DNA from: Neobacillus citreus
Lineage (GTDB): Bacteria > Bacillota > Bacilli > Bacillales > Cytobacillaceae
Assembly (NCBI RefSeq): GCF_018343545.2
Contig: NZ_JAGYPE020000002.1
Span: forward strand, 30,447 to 94,446
Direction of reading: 5' to 3'
Length of the DNA stretch: 64,000 nt
Position 1 is the first letter of the stretch. Each line of letters begins with the position of its first letter. Positions 8,168 to 16,894 of the stretch are shown piece after piece. Under the pieces are notes generated by a model. The model was not told the origin of the DNA and ran no database searches. It saw only the letters and a program-made list of their open reading frames with translations. The position numbers and the translations under genes are program-made.

Positions 8168-8183
8168 TTAGGAGGAAAGTGAC

Positions 8184-10472
8184 ATGACCACACAGGTTAA
8201 GACAGAAATAAAGGAAGTATTTGAGACGATTAGGCAGGCATCCGATAAATACGGAGTGGATACGATGGAGCTGCAAAAACAAATCATGGAGCTGGATGGG
8301 TCAGCATTGGAGGCAAATCAGCAGGGATTATTATATGCAGTCAACAAAATTGCAATGGACCAGCCGGATTGGACTTTTGTTGCGGCCCGCTTATATTTGT
8401 ATGAACTCTATATTCATGCAGCAGAGAATAGAGGCTATGATTCTTCACTAAAATATGGGGATCTACACAGCTTAATTATACATTTAAGTAGTATAGGGAT
8501 TTATTCTAGTGACCTATTAAATCTATATACGAAAGAGGAAATAGAGGAATTAGCGAAAGAGATTAATCCTGAGCGGGATGAGTTATTTAATTACATAGGG
8601 TTATTCCTATTGGCAGACCGTTATCTAGCCCGGGACCATAATCGAAACATTTTCGAACTACCGCAGGAACGTTTCATGATCATTGCCATGACAATCATGA
8701 AATACGAGAAAAAGGGCGTGAGGATAAAACTGGTAAAAGAAGCTTACTGGGCATTGAGTAATTTATATATGACTGTCGCTACCCCAACCTTGGCGAATGC
8801 CGGAAAAAGCTTTGGCCAGCTGTCCTCCTGCTTCATTGATACGGTGGACGATTCCCTTGATGGCATCTATTTAAATAACTGGGACATTGCTCGGTTAAGC
8901 AAAGATGGCGGCGGGATTGGGATTTACTTTGGAAAGGTGAGGGCATTAGGCTCAGACATTAAAAAGTTCAAGGGTAATTCCTCCGGTGTCGTGCCATGGG
9001 TTAAATTGGTCAACGATACCGCTGTCAGTGTTGATCAATTAGGCCAGCGCCAGGGGGCAATTGCTGTTTACTTGGATTTGTTTCACAAGGATCTAATGAA
9101 CGGGTTCCTGGATTTGAAAACGAACAATGGGGACGAACGCCGGAAAGCACATGATATTTTTACAGGTGTCTGCGTGCCGGATCTTTTTATGGAAAAACTG
9201 CAGGAGACCGATGGGAATGGCAGAAGCATCGGCGAGTGGCATACCTTTTGTCCTCATCAAGTGAAGCAGGTGATGGGCTGGAAAGATGCCGCTGGAAATC
9301 CCCTAGGGCTAGAGGATTTTTACGATGAAATTGATCGGAAATATTTTAAGGATAAATATGAAGAGGCTGTTAACCATCCGTTATTGCCGCGAAAAACGTA
9401 TAGGGCTATGGATATTATGGCGCGAATCATGATGGTGCAATTGGAAACGGGGACGCCGTATATGTTTTACCGGGACGAGGTCAACCGGCAAAATCCCAAT
9501 AAACATCTATTAGGAAAGGGCCGCACCTCGATTTTCTGCAGCAACCTTTGTACGGAAATCACGCAAAATATGTCGGCGACGAAAATTGTTAACGAATACC
9601 AGGATCAAGAAGGAAATATAGTAATTGTTCGAAAACCTGGTGATTTCGTGGTATGTAATCTATCGTCTATTAATCTTGCAAAAGCAGTCCCGGCTAAGGT
9701 AATGGAGCGTTTGGTCCGTATCCAGGTCAGAATGCTGGATAATGTCATTGATTTAAATACCATTTCGGTAGGACAGGCGCAGCTGACGAATCAAAAATTC
9801 CGGGCTATCGGTCTCGGTACGTTTGGATGGCATCATCTTTTAGCGTTGAAGGGGATACACTGGGAATCGGAGCGGGCTGTTGAATTTGCGGACGAGCTTT
9901 ATGAGGAGATTGCCTACTATACCATTCGTTCCTCAATGGAATTGGCCCGTGAAAAAGGAGCTTACAGTCAGTTCCATGGTTCGGAGTGGCAGACCGGAGA
10001 GTATTTTGAGCGTAAAAATTACCGCTCTGAACGGTGGCTGGAGATAAAAAAGGAGGTAGCTCAGCACGGGCTCCGGAATGGCTGGTTGATGGCCATCGCT
10101 CCGAATTCATCAACAGCTAAAATTGGAGGCTCAACCGACGGTATTGACCCAATTTACTCTGTCGAATTCGCGGAGGAAAAGAAAAACTTTAAGTTTAAAG
10201 TAACAGTACCGGATTTGAACCATCGAACGTATATCTATTACCGCCGGGCGAGGCACGAGCTCGATCAGCATTGGAGCATTCAACAAAATGCTGCCCGCGC
10301 TCGCCATATTGACCAAGCAATCAGCTTTAACCTTTATGTCCGACATGATATCAAGGCGAAAGAACTGTTAAACCTTCATATGGAAGCATGGAGGCAGGGG
10401 TTGAAGACGACGTACTACGTTAGAAGCACATCGCAAACGGAAATCGAGGAATGCGAAGCTTGTCATAGCTGA
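8184..10472 (+). CDS. Class I ribonucleoside-diphosphate reductase, alpha (catalytic) subunit
   Basis: 762 residues. Reduces ribonucleoside diphosphates to deoxy forms for DNA synthesis. Catalytic residues are recognisable: C216 (SSCFID), N454/C456/E458 (NLCTE), C491 (VCNLSSINL), the Tyr-Tyr pair in TTYYVRS used for radical transfer, and a C-terminal shuttle pair C757/C760 (CEAC). The N-terminus (residues 1-100) does not show the usual ATP-cone pattern VxKRDG, so overall activity control by dATP may be missing. Length is NrdA-like, longer than typical Bacillus NrdE. AGGAGG stands before ATG 8184. The beta subunit gene follows 15 bases later. Expression should fall when B12 is abundant, implying that a B12-dependent class II enzyme (NrdJ) exists elsewhere in the genome. 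Confidence 0.95.
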   Translation: MTTQVKTEIKEVFETIRQASDKYGVDTMELQKQIMELDGSALEANQQGLLYAVNKIAMDQPDWTFVAARLYLYELYIHAAENRGYDSSLKYGDLHSLIIHLSSIGIYSSDLLNLYTKEEIEELAKEINPERDELFNYIGLFLLADRYLARDHNRNIFELPQERFMIIAMTIMKYEKKGVRIKLVKEAYWALSNLYMTVATPTLANAGKSFGQLSSCFIDTVDDSLDGIYLNNWDIARLSKDGGGIGIYFGKVRALGSDIKKFKGNSSGVVPWVKLVNDTAVSVDQLGQRQGAIAVYLDLFHKDLMNGFLDLKTNNGDERRKAHDIFTGVCVPDLFMEKLQETDGNGRSIGEWHTFCPHQVKQVMGWKDAAGNPLGLEDFYDEIDRKYFKDKYEEAVNHPLLPRKTYRAMDIMARIMMVQLETGTPYMFYRDEVNRQNPNKHLLGKGRTSIFCSNLCTEITQNMSATKIVNEYQDQEGNIVIVRKPGDFVVCNLSSINLAKAVPAKVMERLVRIQVRMLDNVIDLNTISVGQAQLTNQKFRAIGLGTFGWHHLLALKGIHWESERAVEFADELYEEIAYYTIRSSMELAREKGAYSQFHGSEWQTGEYFERKNYRSERWLEIKKEVAQHGLRNGWLMAIAPNSSTAKIGGSTDGIDPIYSVEFAEEKKNFKFKVTVPDLNHRTYIYYRRARHELDQHWSIQQNAARARHIDQAISFNLYVRHDIKAKELLNLHMEAWRQGLKTTYYVRSTSQTEIEECEACHS

Positions 10473-10487
10473 CAGGAGGAAATAGAG

Positions 10488-11525
10488 ATGAAACTTTTGA
10501 AAAAAATTAAACTTTTGAATCCAGAGTTTCCCAATAAGTCAACCGGCATCATCAATGGCCAGTCGTCGGGTTTGCTGAATTGGAATGATATTGCTTATCC
10601 ACAGATGTATGATTTATATCAAACTTTGTTATCTAATTTTTGGAAAGCGCAAGAGATCAATATGCAGGATGACATTAAACAGTGGGATCTGCTTAGTGAA
10701 ACTGAAAAAGATGTGTTTTTGCGGATCAATACGCAGCTAGCATCACTAGACAGTCTGCAAACACCAACGATGACACAAGTAATGGATTATGTGACCGATT
10801 CCAGCTTTAAAGCAATTTTTGCAGTGATTGCCCAGCAAGAGGCAATCCACAATGAATCCTATTCGTATATTTTGAGCTCGCTAGTTCCGTTAAGAGAGCA
10901 GAATGAGCGGTTTAATCAGGCGAAAAGTGACCCGATTGTACAAAAAAGGAACCAGCTGATTTTAGATGCGTATGAACGATTTCGTGAAAAGCCCACAGCA
11001 CAACATTTATTTGAATTAAGTGTAAACTCAATTAACCTCGAGGGAATCTATTTTTATGCGGGCTTTGCCTTTTTCTATCATTTGGCAAGACAGCAGAAAA
11101 TGCTGAAAACGAGCACGATGATCAGCTATATTCAGCGGGATGAAATGCAGCATGCCTACTTCATGGCCCAGTTTATTCGGATTCTATTAACTGAAAACTC
11201 GGAGCTGTTTACCCAAGAGAATATGGACTATGTCTATCGAACGATTGGACAAGCTGTTGCGCTGGAAAAAGAGTGGGCTTCATTCATTTTGAAGGATATT
11301 AACGGGATTGATTTGGGCGAATACGAAGAATACACGGAATACCTTGCCAATAAGCGCCTGCGTCAGCTTGGCCTTGAAAATTTATACAAGGATAGGACCA
11401 ATCCGATGCCGTGGATCCATGTGTATAGTGATGAAATGCTGAACGGAACAAAATCTGACTTCTTTGAGCAGAAGCCGCGGACCTATTCCAAAGTCACCCA
11501 ATCAAATGGGTTCGATGAGTTATGA
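10488..11525 (+). CDS. Class I ribonucleotide reductase, beta (radical) subunit
   Basis: 345 residues of the ferritin-like R2 fold. Metal ligands can be placed: Asp in SLDSLQ near residue 86, E118 and H121 (EAIHNESY), Glu in INLEGIYFY near 185, and Glu/His in IQRDEMQHAY near 220. The radical Tyr is present as Y125 in the same spacing as E. coli Y122, so this is a tyrosyl-radical type (Ia, Ib or Id), not the Phe-type Ic. It makes and stores the radical used by the alpha subunit. Its stop overlaps the start of the flavodoxin gene by four bases (ATGA), so translation of the two is probably coupled. An mRNA-level B12 switch precedes the operon. Confidence 0.95.
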   Translation: MKLLKKIKLLNPEFPNKSTGIINGQSSGLLNWNDIAYPQMYDLYQTLLSNFWKAQEINMQDDIKQWDLLSETEKDVFLRINTQLASLDSLQTPTMTQVMDYVTDSSFKAIFAVIAQQEAIHNESYSYILSSLVPLREQNERFNQAKSDPIVQKRNQLILDAYERFREKPTAQHLFELSVNSINLEGIYFYAGFAFFYHLARQQKMLKTSTMISYIQRDEMQHAYFMAQFIRILLTENSELFTQENMDYVYRTIGQAVALEKEWASFILKDINGIDLGEYEEYTEYLANKRLRQLGLENLYKDRTNPMPWIHVYSDEMLNGTKSDFFEQKPRTYSKVTQSNGFDEL

Positions 11526-11974
11526 AAATAGCCATCATATATGCTTCAAAAACAGGGAATACGGAGGAATTAGCCTATTTGCTGTGGCGTTTATTTTTAC
11601 AGATAAATAGCGATACAGCCTTATTCCGTGTCGACCAATTTCCGGTTTGGGATTTAGCGAGGTTTGATACGATCGTGATTGGAACCTATACGTGGGGAAA
11701 TGGGGAAATCCCATATGAAATGATGGAACTGTACCGCGCTTTTGAAACATTGGAGGTCAGAGGTATGATCACGGGGGCGGCAGGGACTGGCGACAGCGGG
11801 TACCCAAGGTTTTGCGGGGCAGTTGATGAATTCAGGGATATGCTTTATGTTCAGACGAACTTGGCGGCCACTCTTAAAATTGAAGTGATTCCGCAGGCGA
11901 AGGACTTAGAGCGATGCAGGAAGTTTGTGGATAGTATATTGCAACGAATAAACCAAAAAATTGCTTTAGGTTAG
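11522..11974 (+). CDS. Flavodoxin encoded in the ribonucleotide reductase operon
   Basis: 150 residues. The FMN phosphate-binding loop ASKTGNTEE starts at residue 9, and IVIGTYTWGNGEIP near residue 56 contacts the flavin ring in the usual flavodoxin way. It begins inside the stop codon of the beta subunit gene. In class Ib systems the flavoprotein NrdI generates the oxidant that loads the Mn-Tyr cofactor. This protein is longer than typical NrdI (about 130 residues) and reads more like a true flavodoxin, so it may either activate the beta subunit or serve as electron donor. The coupling to NrdB argues for a dedicated role. A hairpin follows at 11983. Confidence 0.85.
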   Translation: MKIAIIYASKTGNTEELAYLLWRLFLQINSDTALFRVDQFPVWDLARFDTIVIGTYTWGNGEIPYEMMELYRAFETLEVRGMITGAAGTGDSGYPRFCGAVDEFRDMLYVQTNLAATLKIEVIPQAKDLERCRKFVDSILQRINQKIALG

Positions 11975-11982
11975 TAATAAAA

Positions 11983-12015
11983 GAAATGCGAGGATTTAAA
12001 AAGTTCTCGCATTCT
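11983..12015 (+). terminator. Probable terminator of the ribonucleotide reductase operon
   Basis: An eight-pair stem (aatgcgag with ctcgcatt) is followed by an imperfect T-rich stretch. Confidence 0.6.
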
Positions 12016-12137
12016 TAGATTTAATTTTAGTCCTATCTGAAAAGGAAGGAAATTCCTTGGGAAATTTGCTAGAATAAAAGTGGTGTAATATTTCATACGC
12101 CAAGGTAAAAAATTTATATGTATAAAGAGGGAATTGG

Positions 12138-13826
12138 ATGAAAGTTCAAAAAACGCTTTACCGCAAGTTTTTCTCTGTATTAACTGCCGCCGCCATGATG
12201 ACAACCGCTACTGCTGCACTTGCAGCCCCTAAAGAACCCCCTGCACCGTCAGTAAAAGCACAAGCAAATGCCTTCTATGAATCTACACTACATAATAAAG
12301 ACAAAAGCAACTATACGTTGACTATCATGCACACCAATGATACCCATGCACATTTAGACAATATTGCAAGAAGGATAACCGCTATTAAACAAGTGCGGGA
12401 AGCACATCCAAGTTCACTTTTATTGGATGCTGGGGATGTTTTTAGCGGCACACTTTATTTTAACAAGTATGAGGGATTGGCGGATCTAGAGTTTATGAAT
12501 CTTGCGGGCTATGACGCGATGACATTCGGCAACCATGAGTTTGACAAAGGAACTGCCACCTTGGCGAATTTTGTGAAAGAGGCAGGATTCCCGTTTGTCA
12601 GCGCCAACGTTGACTTTAAAAAGGATGGAAATATAAGCCCGTATTTTAACGATGAAATAAAAAACAATCCCAAGCGAAATGGCGAAATTTACAAAGGTAT
12701 TATTAAAAAGGTAAACGGGGAGAGAATCGGGATTTTTGGATTGACGACTGCCGAAACCGCGGACATCTCCAGCCCAGGCCCTGATGTGGCATTTCAAAAT
12801 TATCTAGAAGAAGCTAAACAGGCAGTCAAATCGTTTAAAGAAAAAGGCGTCAATAAAATTATTGCATTGACACATATCGGGTATGATGATGGCGGCGGAG
12901 ATAACGACCTGACGTTAGCTAAGGAAGTTGATGGGATTGACGTCATCGTCGGCGGGCATACGCATACTAAACTGGAACAACCGGTCGTGGTAGATGCCGG
13001 CAAGGAGCCAACGGTCATTGTCCAGGCCAATGAATACAGCAAATTCCTAGGGACACTGGATGTTCAATTTGATAAAAAGGGAAAAATCATAAGCTCCGGA
13101 GGCAAGCTTGTTGATCTTAGTCAAGTGCCAGAAGATCCGGAGGCGGCACAGATACTCGAAACTAAATACAAGCCAGCTGTAGTAGAAATGCAAAAGACCG
13201 TGATTGGTAAAACAACCGTTGATCTAATCGGCGGCAATCCGCCTGCTCGAACAGTTGAGACCAATCTGGGTAACTTAATTACGGATGGAATGCTGGCCAA
13301 AGCAAAAACAATCAATCCTGATACCGTCATAGCTTTCCAAAATGGCGGCGGGATTCGGGCCACGGTGCCTGCGGGGAATATTACCTTGGCGAATGTATTC
13401 GAAATTATGCCGTTTGGAAACTCGCTTGGCATCATGAAATTAACGGGTGCGGAAATTAAAGAGGCTCTGGAAATTAGCGTGAAGGACGTACCGAAAGCAT
13501 TTGGCGGCTTCCTGCAAGTATCCGGTTTGAAATTCACCTATGACAGCAGTCAGCAGGCAGGTCAGAGGGTGAAATCAGTCGAGGTTAAAGAGGATGGCGT
13601 TAATTATGTTCTTGTTGACCCTAATAAAACTTATGTCGTTGCCACGAACACCTTCACCGCAAAAGGTGGAGACGGTTTTACTGTTTTCGCGAAAGCGTAC
13701 AGTGAAGGCCGTGTCAGCGAGCCGGGATATGTGGACTGGGAAACCTTTACTGAATATGTAAGCGCCCAAGAAGATAAAACCGTCAGTCCAAGTTTGGAGG
13801 GGCGCATCGTGAATCTGGCAAATTAA
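12138..13826 (+). CDS. Exported 5'-nucleotidase / metallophosphatase (UshA-YfkN type)
   Basis: 562 residues. A signal peptide (residues 1-29, ending TAALAA) directs export; there is no lipobox or sortase motif. The N-terminal metallophosphatase domain has IMHTNDTHAH near 64, LLDAGDVFSG near 96, FGNHEFD near 131 and HIGYDDGG plus GGHTHT near 252-278, supplying the two-metal ligands. The C-terminal 5'-nucleotidase domain has FQNGGGIRATVPAG near 400 and NTFTAKGGDGF near 509 for nucleotide binding. It should hydrolyse extracellular nucleotides to nucleosides and phosphate. A perfect dyad (AAGGAA-A-TTCCTT, 12046-12058) lies 80 bases upstream and may be an operator. Confidence 0.93.
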   Translation: MKVQKTLYRKFFSVLTAAAMMTTATAALAAPKEPPAPSVKAQANAFYESTLHNKDKSNYTLTIMHTNDTHAHLDNIARRITAIKQVREAHPSSLLLDAGDVFSGTLYFNKYEGLADLEFMNLAGYDAMTFGNHEFDKGTATLANFVKEAGFPFVSANVDFKKDGNISPYFNDEIKNNPKRNGEIYKGIIKKVNGERIGIFGLTTAETADISSPGPDVAFQNYLEEAKQAVKSFKEKGVNKIIALTHIGYDDGGGDNDLTLAKEVDGIDVIVGGHTHTKLEQPVVVDAGKEPTVIVQANEYSKFLGTLDVQFDKKGKIISSGGKLVDLSQVPEDPEAAQILETKYKPAVVEMQKTVIGKTTVDLIGGNPPARTVETNLGNLITDGMLAKAKTINPDTVIAFQNGGGIRATVPAGNITLANVFEIMPFGNSLGIMKLTGAEIKEALEISVKDVPKAFGGFLQVSGLKFTYDSSQQAGQRVKSVEVKEDGVNYVLVDPNKTYVVATNTFTAKGGDGFTVFAKAYSEGRVSEPGYVDWETFTEYVSAQEDKTVSPSLEGRIVNLAN

Positions 13827-13884
13827 TTGCTGGACGTATTTGTAGGCTAAAAAAGAAATCCAGAAAAACTATGTTAATACAGTT

Positions 13885-13917
13885 GGGAATTTTACTTATG
13901 GTAAGATTCCCCTTTTT
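13885..13917 (+). terminator. Terminator after the 5'-nucleotidase gene
   Basis: The arms gggaattttac and gtaagattccc (11 pairs, one G-U) are followed by TTTTT. The arms nearly match the terminator at 7184-7219. Confidence 0.88.
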
Positions 13918-13952
13918 ATGTAAATAATATAGAATTCTAGCAATAAAAATAC

Positions 13953-13982
13953 GTTTCGTGTCACGAAACACCATGCTATAAT
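13953..13982 (+). promoter_or_regulatory. Promoter with overlapping palindromic operator for the DMT transporter
   Basis: A perfect 17-base dyad, GTTTCGTG-T-CACGAAAC (13953-13969), covers the -35 region of a promoter with an extended -10 (TGC-TATAAT, -10 hexamer 13977-13982). The placement suggests repression by a dimeric regulator. The regulator is not identifiable in this window. Confidence 0.65.
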
Positions 13983-14026
13983 GGATAACATGATTATAGT
14001 AATTGGAAAGGTTCGTGTACATCCTT

Positions 14027-14941
14027 ATGAATGTCGGCCAAAATAAAGCTTTTATCAGCTTGTTTTTAGTCTCTGTCTTTTGGGGCTGTAATTATCCAAT
14101 CAGTGCTTATTTGCTTCAAGGGTTTTCCCCTGTTTTCTTATCAACTGTCCGGATTTGTATAACATCGCTTTTTCTGATTATAGTTGCGCTCTTTTATAAG
14201 GGAATTAAGCGCCCGACAATCTCCGAATGGAGATATCTTGTTGGTGTCGGAATTTTTGGGACGCTGCTGAACCAAACGTTTTATTTTACCGGCTTGAAAC
14301 ATACTACGCCGGCCAATGCGTCATTAATCATTTCGCTGGCACCGATTGCGACAATTATCCTCGAACGGATTATTTTTAAGGTGAAATTAACAGCTAAAAA
14401 ATCTTTAGGGGCTATCATCAGTTTGATTGGTGTTTTTTCAATTATTGGGGTTGCCGGAGGATCATTAGGAATCTCTTGGGGAGATTTTAATATTTTTATA
14501 GCAATGATTTGTTTGTCGATCAGTATTTTATTTATCCGAGGCTTATCCCAAACCATGCCTTCTTTTGTGGTCACGGTTTATGCGACCGTTTTAGGGAGTG
14601 TCTTAATGATTCCTGCTGCAGGGGTGGAAGGGATGGTGAGCGGGACTGCCATCAGTCATTCTGTCTTCATGTGGTCGTTGCTAATTTTTGCAGCGATATT
14701 TGCCCAAGGAATGGCCGGCTTTTGGTGGAACAGCGGGGTGGCACAGGTGGGAGCAGGAACGGCTTCCATGTTCATGAATATTCAGCCGTTTGTCGCCATT
14801 CTTGCTTCTCATTTTATATTGGGAAATCACATTTTGCTGTCACAAATTTTCGGCGGGTTATTAGTGTTACTGGGAGTGTTTATTGCCAATATGACGGGTA
14901 ATAAATCAATGATGGTTGCAAAAGCTGGGAAAAGTATCTGA
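14027..14941 (+). CDS. DMT-family (EamA) transporter
   Basis: About 304 residues with ten hydrophobic helices and the two EamA repeats. The first begins VSVFWGCNYPIS and continues with TTPANASLIISLAPIATIIL before the midpoint; the second carries GTASMFMNIQPFVAIL. Members export amino acids or metabolites or take up small solutes; the substrate is unknown. The open frame starts at TTG 14003, but GAAAGG at 14006-14011 makes ATG 14027 (or GTG 14015) the likelier start. A strong operator-like palindrome covers its promoter, so expression is probably inducible. It ends before a bidirectional terminator. Confidence 0.85.
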   Translation: MNVGQNKAFISLFLVSVFWGCNYPISAYLLQGFSPVFLSTVRICITSLFLIIVALFYKGIKRPTISEWRYLVGVGIFGTLLNQTFYFTGLKHTTPANASLIISLAPIATIILERIIFKVKLTAKKSLGAIISLIGVFSIIGVAGGSLGISWGDFNIFIAMICLSISILFIRGLSQTMPSFVVTVYATVLGSVLMIPAAGVEGMVSGTAISHSVFMWSLLIFAAIFAQGMAGFWWNSGVAQVGAGTASMFMNIQPFVAILASHFILGNHILLSQIFGGLLVLLGVFIANMTGNKSMMVAKAGKSI

Positions 14942-14998
14942 CTGAAAAATAATTTCCTTTTACAAAAACATCTGTGCAATCATAGCTTATGATAGAAA

Positions 14999-15036
14999 AA
15001 AAAGAGCAGCGATTATATGAATCACTGCTCTTTTCT
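14999..15036. terminator. Bidirectional terminator
   Basis: A 14-pair stem (aaagagcagcgatt with aatcactgctcttt, one G-U) has A residues on the left and T residues on the right. It separates the DMT gene from the convergent peptidase gene. Confidence 0.9.
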
Positions 15037-15048
15037 TGCTTACTTTTC

Positions 15049-16371
15049 TTAAAAACCTGTGTCAGCGTCTCTAGTTGTTGGGTCAGAAATCCGGTTGGAT
15101 GCTTCCGGAACGGCGTCATAAATCGTCGGGTCAATGTTTTTAATCGAGTCATCCGCAAGACCTTTAAATACTTCATATAAAGGCACTTTAACGGTTTCCT
15201 TTAACATACCAGACTGTTTTTGTCCAAGAGTCTGGCTCTGACCTTTGATTTCAATTAGCATAATCGCAGTGTCATTTAACGCGAATGCCCCTAATGCCGT
15301 ACCAGGCAAGTTCACATCCGGATATTTTTGAATCGCTCCATAATGGGAGAAGCCGCGTTGCAAGGCCAAGTAGGAAAGGGCGTTTACTTGCTTGCCAAGC
15401 TTAAGGACGTTTTTGTCCACTTCATAGTGTGTTCCAGTGAAAGGATCGGTATATGGATCTGCAACCACTGCCGCAATTTGTACAGGAACGGAGCGGTTGT
15501 CTTCATCGGAAACCGTGTTAAAGCCACGATGGTGGACGTCTACATATACGTCTGGTTTAAATTCTTTAAACACAGAGGAAACGGTACGAGCCTCAGCCGT
15601 TACGAAAAATCCACCGAAATTGCTGTTATTTGTTGTTCTGTTGTTTAAAAATTCAGCGACCTTGGCTTTGTCTTGGTCTTCAATTCTAAAGTCCAGATTT
15701 GGGTTGTAGTCGCGATTTTGGTCATAGCCAGGAATTCCGTATACCACTGTGCCATTATTATTCTGTGCACGTTCACTGCCCACGGAATTGTAGTACCATG
15801 GTGCTTTTGTACCGGACGGTAATTGAATATTTTCCGGAAGCCATGTTTGATGTGTATAGCGGGTTGGATACCATTTTCCTTCAAATGTGTTATCGGCACC
15901 TTCTGGATTGATGCGCGGCATAATCCAGATTGATACCTTATCTAGTATTTCGTCTACTTCCTTGCCTCCGCTTGATAGTTTTTGGATGATATCAATGGCT
16001 GCTTCGGTGCCGATTTGCTCGTTGCCGTGGATTTGTGTAGTGATAAGGATTCGTTTCTTATTTTGGTCCGCGTCACCAAACTTCACAACATATAATGGAT
16101 CGCCCTTTTCTTCTTCGGTTTTGTAACCATCAAGAGTCCAGTTTGAATATCCCGCAATCTCCAGCTTCATTTTTCCTTTTGAAGAGGCTTCGAGTTTTTG
16201 AAGCGTTTTGGCTAATTCTTCATTGGACATGTAGCTCGATAGTGAGATGTTTTGCTCGTTTTCTACATAAGGTCCGTTTGGATTTGATTGCGGCTCAGCA
16301 AGGGCTGTAGAAGACACCGCCATTGTAAGAGCCATTGCCGTTGGAATGACTAGCCTTGAAAATTTTCTCAT
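15049..16371 (-). CDS. Secreted M14-family zinc carboxypeptidase
   Basis: About 440 residues. The signal peptide (residues 1-26, ending TALAEP) is clear. The M14 zinc motif HGNEQIGTEAA lies near residue 115 (His and Glu ligands), the third ligand is in VDVHHRG near 275, and the catalytic Glu is in MLIEIKGQ near 375. It should release residues from the C-terminus of peptides or cleave cell-wall peptides outside the cell. GTG TTG ATG stand together at the start; ATG 16371 is chosen because AGGGGG lies eight bases upstream. No cell-wall anchor is seen. The gene is monocistronic, ending at a shared terminator. Confidence 0.9.
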   Translation of the reverse strand: MRKFSRLVIPTAMALTMAVSSTALAEPQSNPNGPYVENEQNISLSSYMSNEELAKTLQKLEASSKGKMKLEIAGYSNWTLDGYKTEEEKGDPLYVVKFGDADQNKKRILITTQIHGNEQIGTEAAIDIIQKLSSGGKEVDEILDKVSIWIMPRINPEGADNTFEGKWYPTRYTHQTWLPENIQLPSGTKAPWYYNSVGSERAQNNNGTVVYGIPGYDQNRDYNPNLDFRIEDQDKAKVAEFLNNRTTNNSNFGGFFVTAEARTVSSVFKEFKPDVYVDVHHRGFNTVSDEDNRSVPVQIAAVVADPYTDPFTGTHYEVDKNVLKLGKQVNALSYLALQRGFSHYGAIQKYPDVNLPGTALGAFALNDTAIMLIEIKGQSQTLGQKQSGMLKETVKVPLYEVFKGLADDSIKNIDPTIYDAVPEASNRISDPTTRDADTGF

Positions 16372-16618
16372 CAACACTTCCCCCTAATAATTATGTAATC
16401 CCGGATTTATCCTTTATGTATAATAAATGTTTCGGGACTCTAATAAGATAATAAACTAAAAATATCTGGAAGTTTAGGTAAAAGTTGGTAAATTTGTAAA
16501 ATTAAATCTTTTGTTCTAAATAAAGTAATAGAGTGTTTCTATCGAACTATATTTTGATTGGAAAAGGATAGGAGTTTTGCCTTGTTTTAAAGAATACATA
16601 TTTTAGGGTGTTACTGAT

Positions 16619-16690
16619 TCCAGGCTAGACTCGAAATAGCCTTCAGGAGGTATTTGTCCTTCCAATCGTCCGTCTAGGTCTTTTTTTGTT
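16619..16690 (+). other. Unassigned structured intergenic segment with T run
   Basis: The gap 16372-16894 (about 520 bases) has no convincing gene. It is AT-rich except for this stretch, where CTAGAC (about 16623) can pair with GTCTAG (about 16671), enclosing hairpins ggcta/tagcc and ggagg/ccttcc, and ending in seven T residues. It could be a leader terminator or an unrecognised structured RNA. Farther on, 16746-16811 reads as a short peptide ending LAAFKRVL, possibly a gene remnant. Confidence 0.35.
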
Positions 16691-16894
16691 GTTTAACATA
16701 TCTACATAAATTTTGGTAAAATTTAAGAGAGTTCTATATGAAATGGATATTGTGATTGGGACATTTGGAAGTTCCTCCAGAGGATTAGCTGCTTTTAAAA
16801 GGGTGCTATGACACCTCTTCCAACGCTTAACAAAGTAAAGGAAATCCTAGGAAAATCGTGGGGAACAATAAGAAATAGACATAGGAGGGTATGT

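Noticed and set aside
13121-13537. Minus-strand 138-codon open frame inside the 5'-nucleotidase gene
   Set aside because: Composition is that of an antisense shadow, and the sense gene has all family motifs without interruption.
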